From positions 434,001 through 498,000 of the forward strand of contig CP053448.1 in NCBI GenBank assembly GCA_013285445.1: a DNA stretch of 64,000 nucleotides. Reading direction: 5' to 3'. Shown in pieces: positions 49,052 to 58,006 of the stretch. This stretch comes from Pseudomonadota bacterium (GTDB lineage Bacteria; Pseudomonadota; Gammaproteobacteria; Xanthomonadales; Wenzhouxiangellaceae). The notes beneath the pieces were generated by a model, which did no database searches, was not told where the DNA came from, and saw only the letters and a list, made by a program, of their open reading frames with translations. Position 1 is the stretch's first letter. Every line of letters starts with the position of its first letter. Made by a program: the position numbers and the translations under genes.

Positions 49052-51173
49052 GCGCGGTCGGCGCCGAATCCTGCGCGCGCTGCCGCTGGCGGCAGTGCTG
49101 CTGCTGTTGCTTACGGCCCTGTATCTCGTCTCCACGGTCGAGCAGGAAGCCACCCAGCTGGGTCGTCTGGCCCAGTGGATTCTGGTTCTTGCCGGTGCTG
49201 CGGTGGTCGTGCTGATGGGCGTGATCATCGGTCGCATCGTGCGCCTGGTCAGCCGTCTCAAACGCGGCGAGCCCGGCAGTCGGCTGACCGCCCGCCTGGT
49301 GATCGTGTTTGTCAGCCTGACCCTGCCTCCGGTTGTCATTCTGTTCTTGTTTTCGATCCAGTTCATTAGCGATACGATCGACGGCTGGATGGATGCAGAC
49401 GCTGAGCATGCGCTGGCCAACTCCATCGAACTGGGCCAGATGTTCCTGAGCCTGCGAACCCGGGATGTCAGAAACGAGATCGACCGGCTGTCATCGCGGC
49501 TCGATGTGGCCGACGAGGACCGTCTGTTCGAACAGCTGCTCAGTCAGGTCCGCTCAGCCGGTCCGACCGAGCTGTCGGTGCTGGATGCCTCCGGTCGTGC
49601 CCGGGTCACCGCAAGCATCGAGCCGGGCCGGATCGTGGCCGACCGCCCCGGGGATTTCGCCCTGGCGCAGGCCCTTCAGGACGAGGAGTATGCCGCGGCC
49701 GAGCCGGCCGCGGATGGCATCCAGATCCGGGTGCTCAGACAGCTCGAGCCGGCCGTGTTCGGTGGCGGTGCGCTGGTGCTGCAGGCCATCTATCCGCTGC
49801 CCGAAGAGTTCAGCGAGCTGGCCGAAGGGATCGAAACCGCCTATCACCGTTACCAGAACGTGACCTACCTGCGGGGTCGCCTCCAGCAAAGCCTGGTGCT
49901 GATCCTCTCGCTGGTGCTGCTGCTGACGGTCTTGCTGGCCATGCTGCTGGCGTTCAACGCCGCCCGCCGGCTGACCCAGCCGATTCGCGAACTGGCCGAG
50001 GCCACCGAGGAGATTGCCGCCGGGCGATTTCCCGAGGATCTGGAGGTCACGACCCGCGACGAACTCGGCTTTCTGGTGCAGTCATTCAACACGATGACCC
50101 GGGAGCTTGACAGTAGCCGACAGCAGCTTGAAGCGCAGCGGCGCTATCTCGAGACCGTGCTCGGACGACTGTCGGCCGGTGTCATCGCCATTGATGCCGG
50201 CGAGCGCATCACCGCATTCAACGCCTCGGCACTGGCCATTCTGGGGCTTGATGCGGACATGATTCGCGACCGTCCGCTGTCGGAGATTGAAAACGCGCAC
50301 CCGAGCCTGGCAGCCCTGTTCGATGCGGTGCGCAACCGGCGTTCCGCGCCCGCAAGCGACTGGCGCCAGGAGATCAAGCTCGAGCGCGACAGCCGGCCTC
50401 TGGTGCTGGTGTGTCGTGGTTCCGACCTCCCCTCGGAGACCGGTGGCCATGTGGTCGTATTTGACGATGTCACCGTGCTCGATCAGGCCCAGCGCGACGC
50501 GGCCTGGGCCGAAGTGGCGCGGCGACTGGCGCATGAGGTCAAGAATCCGCTGACCCCCATTCAGCTGGCCGCCGAGCGCCTGGCCCACAAGCTCGGCCCG
50601 GCGCTCGAGCCGCCTGAGCGCGAGCTGCTTCAGCGGGCGACCGGAACCATCCGGGGGCAGGTCGACGCGCTGCGGCGGCTGGTTGACAGTTTTGGCGATT
50701 ATGCCCGACCCGCGCGGCTGAAAAGCGAGCCGGTTGCCATTGAGCGGCTGGTTGGCGATGTTGTCGATCTCTACGCCAGCGGCGAAATGCCAATCGACTT
50801 CCAGGTCGATATCGATCCGTCCACGCCCGAGGTGCGGGCAGACCCGGGCCAGTTGCGACAGCTTCTGATTAACCTCGTGCGCAATGCCCAGGAAGCACAC
50901 CCGCACGGCCAGCCGCAGGTTCGGATCAGCGCGGCCGGGGGTCGGCATGGCGATCAGGATGGTGTGACGCTGCGGCTTGGCGACAATGGCCCGGGTTTTG
51001 CCGCGGACATCGTTGATCAGATCTTCGAGCCCTACGTGACCACCAAACCACGCGGTTCGGGGCTGGGACTGGCCATCGTCCGCCGAATCGTCGATGATCA
51101 CGGCGGTATGATCGAGGTGGCCAATCCGCCGGGCGGCGGGGCGGAAATCGTGATCTGGCTGCCCTCGGCATGA
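49041..51173 (+). CDS. ntrY: Sensor histidine kinase NtrY-like
   Basis: 710 residues. Two N-terminal helices, then further helices near 90-115, a periplasmic stretch and another helix near 290-315. HAMP follows (AFNAARRLTQPIRELAEATEEIAAGR), then a PAS domain. The HisKA motif is RRLAHEVKNPLTPIQ (His near 498) and the HATPase has NLVRNAQEA, GDNGPGFA and GSGLGLAIV. The start ATG at 49041 overlaps DUF4390. Nitrogen, nitrate/nitrite or redox sensing is known for the family. Its partner NtrX follows after a 63-base gap. Confidence 0.93.
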   Translation: MLGRRGRRRILRALPLAAVLLLLLTALYLVSTVEQEATQLGRLAQWILVLAGAAVVVLMGVIIGRIVRLVSRLKRGEPGSRLTARLVIVFVSLTLPPVVILFLFSIQFISDTIDGWMDADAEHALANSIELGQMFLSLRTRDVRNEIDRLSSRLDVADEDRLFEQLLSQVRSAGPTELSVLDASGRARVTASIEPGRIVADRPGDFALAQALQDEEYAAAEPAADGIQIRVLRQLEPAVFGGGALVLQAIYPLPEEFSELAEGIETAYHRYQNVTYLRGRLQQSLVLILSLVLLLTVLLAMLLAFNAARRLTQPIRELAEATEEIAAGRFPEDLEVTTRDELGFLVQSFNTMTRELDSSRQQLEAQRRYLETVLGRLSAGVIAIDAGERITAFNASALAILGLDADMIRDRPLSEIENAHPSLAALFDAVRNRRSAPASDWRQEIKLERDSRPLVLVCRGSDLPSETGGHVVVFDDVTVLDQAQRDAAWAEVARRLAHEVKNPLTPIQLAAERLAHKLGPALEPPERELLQRATGTIRGQVDALRRLVDSFGDYARPARLKSEPVAIERLVGDVVDLYASGEMPIDFQVDIDPSTPEVRADPGQLRQLLINLVRNAQEAHPHGQPQVRISAAGGRHGDQDGVTLRLGDNGPGFAADIVDQIFEPYVTTKPRGSGLGLAIVRRIVDDHGGMIEVANPPGGGAEIVIWLPSA

Positions 51174-51236
51174 GGGTCAGGGTCGAGTGCGCTATGCTTG
51201 GCCCGAGGCACAGTGAGTCATGCAACAATAGCGGCC

Positions 51237-52586
51237 ATGTCTGCAGCCCGAATCCTGATTGTTGACGACGAGCCCGATATCCGGGATCTGGTCGGCGAAA
51301 TCCTGGCCGACGAGGGACACGAAGTGGCGTTTGCCGCCAACGCGGCCGAGGCGCGCGAGGTGCGCAGTCAGCAGCCGCCCGATCTGATCCTGCTCGACGT
51401 CTGGATGCCCGATACCGACGGCATCAGCCTGCTTCGCGAGTGGCGCGATTCCGGTACGCTGGACTGTCCGGTGGTGATGATTTCCGGCCACGGCTCGGTT
51501 GAAACCGCAGTCGAGGCCACGCGCCTGGGGGCGTTTGACTTCGTCGAAAAGCCGGTGTCCATGGCGCGGCTGACCGTTACCGTCGAGAATGCCATCGAGT
51601 CCGGGCGGCTGCGGCGCGAGAACGAGGGCCTCAAGCGCAGTCAGCCATCGGTCATCGAGCCGATCGGTCGTTCATCGACCGTGCAGCAGCTGCGGCAGCG
51701 GCTCGAGCGAATTGCAGCCCATGATGCGCCGGTGCTGATTACCGGCGAACCGGGTGTCGGCAAGCAGGATGCGGCGCGCTGGATTCATGCCCATTCGAGG
51801 CGCAGTGCAGCGCCGTTCGCGGCTGCCGCTACCCGACTGGAAGGGGCCTCATGGTCGACCCTGCTGCTCGGTAACAGCCAGCGCCAGGGGCTGCTGGCCG
51901 AGGCCCAGGGCGGTGTGCTGTTCATCGACGATGTCTCGCGTCTCGATCGCCCGGCACAGTCGGTTCTGCTGAAGGTGCTCGAAAGCGACCGCCTTGACCC
52001 GGACAATTCCGAAAGCAGCGGTCTCGACATGCGCCTGATCGCCGGTACCGGTGAGCCGCTGGAAAAGATGGTGCGCGAGGGGCGTTTCGACGAGACGCTG
52101 TTCTACCAGCTCAACGTGCTGCCGCTCGAGATTCCGCCGCTGCGCGATCGGCAGGAAGACGTGCCTGATCTGGTGCGCTTCTACGCCGAGTATTTTCCGG
52201 GCCGGGATGGCATGCCATACCGGCATTTTTCGGTTGCTGCGCAGAATCGCCTGCGCCAGTATCACTGGCCCGGCAACCTGCGCGAACTCCGGAATCTGGT
52301 CCAGCGACTGCTGATTCTGGGCGGAGGGGAGGAGGTGACGGTCGCCGAGGTCGAAGAAGCGCTGGCCCAGTCCGATACGGGTGAGACGGTTGGCGACCGC
52401 AAGATGCCGGCGCTCTATAATCTGCCGCTCAGGGAGGCGCGCGAGGAGTTCGAGCGACAGTATCTGACTTTCAAGCTGCAGTCGGTTGACGGCAGCGTCG
52501 GCAAGCTGGCCGAAGTCGTCGAGATGGAGCGCACCCATCTCTACCGCAAGCTCAAACAGCTCGGAATCGACCCCAAGCAGGTCTGA
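51237..52586 (+). CDS. ntrX: NtrX-like response regulator lacking the sigma-54 GAFTGA motif
   Basis: 449 residues. Receiver domain with phosphoacceptor Asp54 (LILLDVWMPD) and lysine in FVEKPV. The AAA+ domain has Walker A GEPGVGKQ and Walker B VLFIDDVSRL. Between them the L1 loop, where sigma-54 activators carry GAFTGA, reads TLLLGNSQRQGLLAEAQGG, so the sigma-54 contact is missing. The C-terminal Fis-type helix-turn-helix VGKLAEVVEMERTHLYRKLKQ is intact. It probably acts as a sigma-54-independent regulator, as reported for some other NtrX proteins. Confidence 0.92.
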   Translation: MSAARILIVDDEPDIRDLVGEILADEGHEVAFAANAAEAREVRSQQPPDLILLDVWMPDTDGISLLREWRDSGTLDCPVVMISGHGSVETAVEATRLGAFDFVEKPVSMARLTVTVENAIESGRLRRENEGLKRSQPSVIEPIGRSSTVQQLRQRLERIAAHDAPVLITGEPGVGKQDAARWIHAHSRRSAAPFAAAATRLEGASWSTLLLGNSQRQGLLAEAQGGVLFIDDVSRLDRPAQSVLLKVLESDRLDPDNSESSGLDMRLIAGTGEPLEKMVREGRFDETLFYQLNVLPLEIPPLRDRQEDVPDLVRFYAEYFPGRDGMPYRHFSVAAQNRLRQYHWPGNLRELRNLVQRLLILGGGEEVTVAEVEEALAQSDTGETVGDRKMPALYNLPLREAREEFERQYLTFKLQSVDGSVGKLAEVVEMERTHLYRKLKQLGIDPKQV

Positions 52587-52604
52587 CCAGGGGCAACGAC
52601 CGCC

Positions 52605-53981
52605 ATGCAGATCATCATCCTCGGGGCTGGGCAGGTAGGAACAGGCATGGCGCACAGCCTGTCGGCCGAAGATTTCGACATCACGGTTGTCGACACCAAT
52701 CCCGAGCGGTTGCGCGAGCTGCAGGAAAAGCTCGATATCCGAACGGTGCTCGGCCATGCGGCGCATCCGCATACGCTGATTCAGGCCGGAATCGAAGACG
52801 CCGACCTGCTGATCGCTTTGACCAACTCCGACGAGACCAATATGGTGGCCTGCCAGGTGGCCTATTCGCTGTTCAACACGCCAACCAAGGTCGCGCGGGT
52901 GCGCGCGGCCGATTACCTGGCCTATCCCGAGTTGTTCACGCGCGAGCACACGCCCATTGATGTGCTGATCAGTCCCGAAAAGCTGGTAACCGATCACATC
53001 CAGCGTCTGATCGAGTATCCGGGTGCGCTCCAGGTGCTTGATTTCGCGGACGGTCGGGCCCAGCTCGTTGCCACCCGGGCATTCCATGACGGCCCGCTGG
53101 TCGGGCACGCGCTGAAGTCATTGCGCGACAAGCTGCCGGCCGGTGTCGACGCGCGAGTAGCGGCCATTTTCCGGCGCGACGAGCCGATCATCCCGGAAGG
53201 CGATACCGTCATCGAAGTCGACGATATCGTGTTCTTTCTTGCCGCCCGTGACGATATACCGGTGGTCATGCGCGAGCTCAGACGCATGACCGAGCCCGGC
53301 CATCGCATCCTGTTGGCCGGCGGCGGCAATATCGGTGCCAGCCTGGCCCGTCGCCTCGAGCGCAGCCATCACGTCAAGCTGATCGAACGCGACCCGGTGC
53401 GTGCCGAGCGCATTGCAGAGGATCTCGACACCGCCATCGTTCTGGTCGGCGACTGCGCCGATGAGGACCTGCTGCACGAGGAAGGCATCGATGAGATTGA
53501 CGTATTCTGCGCGCTGACCAACGACGACGAGGCCAACATTCTCTCGTCCATGCTGGCCAAGCGCATGGGCGCCGACAAGGTCATTACCCTGATCAACCGG
53601 CCAGCCTACGTCGATCTGGTCGAGTCCGATCGCATCGACGTCGCCGTCAGCCCCCAGCAGGTCACCATCGGCGCGCTGCTGACCCATATTCGCAAGGGGC
53701 ACATGGTGCGCGTGCATTCGCTTCGGCGAGGCGGGGCCGAAGCGATCGAAGCAGTGGCGCACGGCCGCCCCGGCCAGTCCCGGGTCGTCGGCAAGCGCAT
53801 CGAGGAACTGGATCTCCCGCCGGCCACCACGATCGGCGGTATTGTTCGTGGCGAACAGGTCATCATCGCCCACCATGATGTGGTCATCGAGCCCGACGAT
53901 CACGTAATCCTGTTCGTAGCCGATGCCCGCTCCATCCGCCGTGTCGAACGCCTGTTCGCCGTCGACGTCGTGTTCGTGTGA
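52605..53981 (+). CDS. trkA: Trk potassium uptake regulator TrkA
   Basis: 458 residues in two tandem RCK halves. First NAD-binding motif [13 protein letters not shown] (8-20); second [14 protein letters not shown] (about 238). Each half ends in a TrkA-C domain ([16 protein letters not shown]..., [18 protein letters not shown]). It gates the TrkH channel with NAD(H)/ATP. Its stop overlaps trkH by GTGA. Confidence 0.96.
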   Translation: MQIIILGAGQVGTGMAHSLSAEDFDITVVDTNPERLRELQEKLDIRTVLGHAAHPHTLIQAGIEDADLLIALTNSDETNMVACQVAYSLFNTPTKVARVRAADYLAYPELFTREHTPIDVLISPEKLVTDHIQRLIEYPGALQVLDFADGRAQLVATRAFHDGPLVGHALKSLRDKLPAGVDARVAAIFRRDEPIIPEGDTVIEVDDIVFFLAARDDIPVVMRELRRMTEPGHRILLAGGGNIGASLARRLERSHHVKLIERDPVRAERIAEDLDTAIVLVGDCADEDLLHEEGIDEIDVFCALTNDDEANILSSMLAKRMGADKVITLINRPAYVDLVESDRIDVAVSPQQVTIGALLTHIRKGHMVRVHSLRRGGAEAIEAVAHGRPGQSRVVGKRIEELDLPPATTIGGIVRGEQVIIAHHDVVIEPDDHVILFVADARSIRRVERLFAVDVVFV

Positions 53982-55444
53982 GCCGGGCCATGCAGCTGCG
54001 CGCCTACGCGCCGGTCCAGCGCATCGTCGGGGTGCTGCTGGTGTTTCTGAGCCTGAGCTTCGTGCCGCCGGCGCTGTTTGCCTTCTTTGCGGATGAAGGC
54101 ACAACAGCCGCCTTCCTGGTCAGCCTGGTTACGATCGCGCTCTTGGGCATTGGACTCTACATGCCGGTGCGACGCTCACGCCGCGAACTCCGGATCAGGG
54201 ACGGGTTCTTGGTGGTGGTGGCCTGTTGGGGAGCGGTGTGTCTGGCTGGCGCCCTGCCTTTTGTGCTGGCAATCGACGCCGACCTGGCCGATGCCGTGTT
54301 CGAGTCGACCTCGGGAATCACCACGACCGGCGCCACCGTCTTCGTCGGTTTGGACGATATGCCTGTCTCTATCCTGTGGTATCGGCAACAGCTTCAGTGG
54401 CTGGGGGGCCTGGGCATTATCGTATTGGCGGTTGCTATCCTGCCGATGCTGCGCATCGGCGGCATGCAGGTGTACAAGGCAGAGGTGACCGGGCCGGTCA
54501 AGGAGCGGCGGTTGACGCCGCGCATCGCTGAGACCGCCAAGGCCCTTTGGCTGATCTATATCGGCTTGACAGTGATCTGCGCCGCAGCTTACTGGGCCGC
54601 TGGCATGAGCTTGTTCGATGCTGTGGTGCACTCGTTCACGACGGTTTCAACGGCCGGCTTCTCTCCGCATGATGCTTCCATCGGGTTTTTCGAATCGCCG
54701 CTGATCGAGTGGTTGGTAGTGCTATTCATGTTCCTCGCCAGCATAAACTTCACCCTCCATTTTCTGGCACTTCGTCACGCTTCGGCGCAGGTGTACCTGC
54801 GCGACCCGGAGTTGAAGCTGTTTGTGGGCTTACTGTTGGTGGTCTGGGCTGCGGCAACGGTTCTGCTATGGCAGCAGAGTGTCTTTGAGAGTTTTTGGGA
54901 GTCCATGCGGCACGCCATTTTCCAGGCTGTGTCATACATGACCACGACCGGCTATGGTACCGATGCCGTCTATCTGTGGCCCGGCACCTTGCCTTTACTG
55001 TTGCTGCTTGTCAGCGCCCTGGGAGGTTGCGCCGGCGCGACCACTGGCGGCTTCAAGATCATTCGCGTCTACCTGCTCACCAAGCAGGGCATTCGTGAAC
55101 TCAAGCGACTCATCCATCCGCGTTCGGTCGTGCCCCTCAAGCTCGGCGGCCGCACCCTCAACCAGGAAGTCGCCAACGCGGTCTGGGGGTTTGTCTCGCT
55201 CTACATCCTGTGCGTTGTGATTCTGACGCTGATTGTCTCCGGCATCGAGGCTGACCTGGTTACCGCCGTATCGGTGGTGTTCTCGGCGATGAACAACCTG
55301 GGTCCTGCCCTGGGGCAAGCCGGGGCTCACTGGGGTGGGCTGGCTGACAGCACCAAGTGGCTGATGAGCTTCGCCATGCTGCTGGGCCGACTCGAGATCT
55401 TCACCATCCTGGTGTTGCTCACGCCGAGCTACTGGAAGCACTGA
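53978..55444 (+). CDS. trkH: Trk potassium uptake channel TrkH
   Basis: 488 residues of the K+ transporter superfamily with four pore loops; filter segments include [38 protein letters not shown] and [11 protein letters not shown]. The intramembrane loop [18 protein letters not shown] follows the third. The GTG at 53978 overlaps trkA; ATG 53990 is possible. The stop TGA (55442-55444) lies inside the first copy of a 47-bp tandem array. Confidence 0.96.
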   Translation: MSRAMQLRAYAPVQRIVGVLLVFLSLSFVPPALFAFFADEGTTAAFLVSLVTIALLGIGLYMPVRRSRRELRIRDGFLVVVACWGAVCLAGALPFVLAIDADLADAVFESTSGITTTGATVFVGLDDMPVSILWYRQQLQWLGGLGIIVLAVAILPMLRIGGMQVYKAEVTGPVKERRLTPRIAETAKALWLIYIGLTVICAAAYWAAGMSLFDAVVHSFTTVSTAGFSPHDASIGFFESPLIEWLVVLFMFLASINFTLHFLALRHASAQVYLRDPELKLFVGLLLVVWAAATVLLWQQSVFESFWESMRHAIFQAVSYMTTTGYGTDAVYLWPGTLPLLLLLVSALGGCAGATTGGFKIIRVYLLTKQGIRELKRLIHPRSVVPLKLGGRTLNQEVANAVWGFVSLYILCVVILTLIVSGIEADLVTAVSVVFSAMNNLGPALGQAGAHWGGLADSTKWLMSFAMLLGRLEIFTILVLLTPSYWKH

Positions 55445-55816
55445 TCGCCAGCTGTCTGTCCGTCGCGGATGCGACCGCGACCTACGCCTGATCGCCAGCT
55501 GTCTGTCCGTCGCGGATGCGACCGCGACCTACGCCTGATCGCCAGCTGTCTGTCCGTCGCGGATGCGACCGCGACCTACGCCTGATCGCCAGCTGTCTGT
55601 CCGTCGCGGATGCGACCGCGACCTACGCCTGATCGCCAGCTGTCTGTCCGTCGCGGATGCGACCGCGACCTACGCCTGATCGCCAGCTGTCTGTCCGTCG
55701 CGGATGCGACCGCGACCTACGCCTGATCGCCAGCTGTCTGTCCGTCGCGGATGCGACCGCGACCTACGCCTGATCGCCAGCTGTCTGTCCGTCGCGAATG
55801 CGACCGCAACCTACGA
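55441..55816. repeat. Eight-copy 47-bp tandem repeat with REP hairpin after trkH
   Basis: Eight contiguous 47-bp units, 55441-55816. Units 1-7 appear identical; unit 8 differs by two G-to-A type changes (GCGAATG, CCGCAACC) and diverges at its last bases. Each unit is a 19-base stretch beginning CTGATCGCC, then the hairpin GTCGCGG-ATGCGA-CCGCGAC and CTAC. The hairpin is the same as in the aceE-aceF gap. No coding frame in the gap 55445-55970 looks real; it holds only this array and the REP copies that follow. Confidence 0.95.
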
Positions 55817-55839
55817 ACCCGGTACCCGCAATCGGGCCG

Positions 55840-55920
55840 GTCGGGGCCGCGTCCCCGACGGACGAGACATCGTCGACCATCACTGCCGCGGAACGGGTAG
55901 GTCGGGGCCGCGTCCCCGAC
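55840..55920. repeat. Two REP copies in opposite orientation to the array
   Basis: GTCGGGG-CCGCGT-CCCCGAC at 55840-55859 and at 55901-55920, the second with GTAG directly upstream (55897-55900). They belong to the family in the aceE-aceF gap with a changed loop. Their orientation is opposite to the preceding array, as in REPIN-type pairs. Confidence 0.85.
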
Positions 55921-55970
55921 GGATGGCTTGATCCGGGCAACGGGTTCGTCAGATCCGATATGCTGTGGCA

Positions 55971-56291
55971 ATGGATCCGGCAGTCATCGAAAGACTCATC
56001 GACCAGGGGCGCGACTCCTACGAAGCGCGGCTGGCGGCCGGCCAGGCACGGCTGAAGGCGGGTGACCTGGCCGAGGCGGTCGCTCACCTCAAGAAGGCGA
56101 CCGAGCACAGGCCCGAACAGACCATGGCCTGGCAGGAACTGGGCCGGGCGTTCAGCGATCTGGGCCGGCCCGAGGCAGCGGGCGCAGCCTGGAAACAGGG
56201 GATGGAGGTCGCCCGGAGCAACGGCGACAAGCAGGCCGAGAAGGTCATGGCCGTGTTCTTGCGGCGACTGGAACGCCAGTCCGGGGCGTGA
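55971..56291 (+). CDS. Small TPR-repeat protein
   Basis: 106 residues from the ATG at 55971 (a GTG at 55965 is an alternative). Residues about 20-90 are two to three TPR helix pairs: ARLKAGDLAEAVAHLKKATEHRPEQTMA and WQELGRAFSDLGRPEAAGAAWKQGMEVA. No signal peptide. It probably scaffolds protein interactions in the cytoplasm; partner unknown. Its stop is three bases from the convergent acyltransferase stop. Confidence 0.8.
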   Translation: MDPAVIERLIDQGRDSYEARLAAGQARLKAGDLAEAVAHLKKATEHRPEQTMAWQELGRAFSDLGRPEAAGAAWKQGMEVARSNGDKQAEKVMAVFLRRLERQSGA

Positions 56292-56294
56292 GAT

Positions 56295-57203
56295 TCAGGT
56301 TCTGCGCCGCCGTCGCTTGCGCGGCGGGTAGGGACTTTCGGCGCCGCCCGGGCGCAGGCTGAAACGCTTGTAGTTCCACAGGTACTGGGCCGGGGTCTCG
56401 CCGATGCGTTGCTCCAGCCAGCCGTGAAAGGCACGCATGGCCTCGCACGGATCGTTGCCGGAGACAATCTCCGGGGCGCTCGTAAACGACAGCTCCCAGC
56501 CACGCCCGCGCGGCAGGCGCCGGCAGCTGGCGAAGAACACGGCGCAGCCGGTATGCCTGGCCAGGCGATTGACCAGGGTCATGGTCAGTGCCGGCACCCC
56601 GAAAAACGGCACGAAGACCCCCTCGCCCTGTTTGGGCTGCTGGTCAGCGAGCAGGCCGATGAGGCCGCCACGCTTCAGCCGGGCCAGCATTCGCCGCATG
56701 GCCGGACTGCCGCTGGCAATCAGTTCCGCGCCGAAGCGCTGGCGAGAGGCGGTGATGGTGCGGTCGAGTGCCTCGCTGGCGGGTGCGCGATACAGCGCAC
56801 TGACGGGGACGCGTGCGGAAATCCACAGCGGCAGGATTTCCCAGTTGCCATAGTGTGCCCCGACCAGCAGTATGCCTTTGCCGCGCTCGGCCGCCTGTTC
56901 AACCGCCTGCCAGCCCTGATGCCGTCGCACGAGACGGTTGATTCGTCTGAGCGAACCGTACCAGACCACCCCGGCCTCCAGCGCCAGTCGCGCCATTTCG
57001 ACCAGATGCTGGCGATGCAGGCGTTCCCTCCAGGCCGCGGTTTGGTCGGGGAAACACAGCGAGAGGTTGGTGTGGATGACCGGATGTTCCCGCCAGGGCA
57101 GGAATCGCCAGAGTCTTCCCAGCGGCACCGCCAGTGCATGTGCAAGCGGCAGCGGCAAGAGGCCCAGTATCCGGAGCAGAACGCTGGCGAGCCAATACTT
57201 CAT
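56295..57203 (-). CDS. Lysophospholipid/lipid A acyltransferase (LpxL/HtrB family)
   Basis: 302 residues: an N-terminal membrane anchor (LASVLLRILGLLPLPLAHALAV), catalytic HX4E motif in LLVGAHYGNWEILPLW, ALYRAPASEALDRTI, and GLLADQQPKQGEGVFVPFFG. This is the LPLAT family that adds secondary acyl chains to lipid A. A Lys/Arg-rich end (YPPRKRRRRR) is unusual. It is divergent from dtd with 164 bases between starts. Confidence 0.9.
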   Translation of the reverse strand: MKYWLASVLLRILGLLPLPLAHALAVPLGRLWRFLPWREHPVIHTNLSLCFPDQTAAWRERLHRQHLVEMARLALEAGVVWYGSLRRINRLVRRHQGWQAVEQAAERGKGILLVGAHYGNWEILPLWISARVPVSALYRAPASEALDRTITASRQRFGAELIASGSPAMRRMLARLKRGGLIGLLADQQPKQGEGVFVPFFGVPALTMTLVNRLARHTGCAVFFASCRRLPRGRGWELSFTSAPEIVSGNDPCEAMRAFHGWLEQRIGETPAQYLWNYKRFSLRPGGAESPYPPRKRRRRRT

Positions 57204-57367
57204 CGGGCGTGGTTTGTCCCCTCAGCCTTGGAGGTTCGACGCGACGGTCAGGCAGTGTAGGATACCGGTTTCGGTACCCCGGGGCCTTGTCGATGTTCGC
57301 GCCCGCTTGCGCTCTTGCCCGGGGTCTTGATCGACAGTCCGGCGGAACCAGCCGGCAGGAGGACAGC

Positions 57368-57808
57368 GTGATCGGATTGCTGCAGCGGGTTCGCGAGGCG
57401 TCGGTGAGCATTGACGACAAGATCGTCGGCGAGATCGGTCCGGGCCTGCTGGTGCTGGTCGGATATCGGCGCGGCGATCGCCCCGAACGCATCGACCGAT
57501 TCGTCGAGCGATGCCTCAACTACCGGGTCTTTGCAGATTCTGCCGGGCGCATGAATGTCAGCCTGCGCGATGCCGGCGGCGGCCTGCTGCTGGTGCCTCA
57601 ATTCACGCTGGCCGCCGACACCGGCTCCGGAAACCGCCCGAGTTTTACGCCGGCCGCCCCGCCCGAACAGGGGCGGGCGCTGTTTAACCAGACGCTGGCG
57701 ACCGCGCGCGCCCGGTGGCCGGATACGGGCGCTGGCGTGTTCGGTGCCGACATGCAGATTGCTCTGGTCAACGACGGCCCGGTCACGTTCTGGCTGGAAG
57801 TGGACTGA
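57368..57808 (+). CDS. dtd: D-aminoacyl-tRNA deacylase
   Basis: 146 residues. Starts GTG with AGGAGG upstream. IGLLQRVREASVSIDDKIVGEIGPG, VPQFTLAAD (active-site region with the SQFTL-like motif) and NDGPVTFWLEVD (Gly-cis-Pro motif) identify DTD. It hydrolyses D-aminoacyl and Gly-mischarged tRNAs. It is followed by a MITE-like palindrome. Confidence 0.96.
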   Translation: MIGLLQRVREASVSIDDKIVGEIGPGLLVLVGYRRGDRPERIDRFVERCLNYRVFADSAGRMNVSLRDAGGGLLLVPQFTLAADTGSGNRPSFTPAAPPEQGRALFNQTLATARARWPDTGAGVFGADMQIALVNDGPVTFWLEVD

Positions 57809-57835
57809 ACGACCCTGCATGTGATCGACAGGGTG

Positions 57836-58006
57836 ACTAGCCCGCATTATTCATGAATCGCCGCGATGATTGCGCAGGGGATTGTTCGCACAGCGGATTT
57901 TCCGACCGAGCGGAATACCAGGCTGTATTTCCGAGGGAGGAACATCCGCTGTGCGGACAAGGCGCAAGCAAGGGCGCGAGTGAATTCATGGATAATGCGG
58001 GCTAGT
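57836..58006. mobile_element. MITE-like long imperfect palindrome (171 bp)
   Basis: Terminal inverted repeats 57836-57858 and 57984-58006 match over 23 bp with one mismatch (both arms start ACTAGCCCGCATTAT when read inward). Inner arms also pair: CGCACAGCGGAT at 57887-57898 and its complement ATCCGCTGTGCG at about 57944-57955, so almost the whole element folds back on itself. It has no coding capacity. Its right end overlaps the ntrC stop codon (58002-58004). It may be a transposase-mobilised miniature element or an extended palindromic repeat. Confidence 0.75.

Noticed and set aside
55441-55816. Possible CRISPR array
   Set aside because: The 47-bp units are contiguous and identical with no unique spacers, and no cas genes are near.
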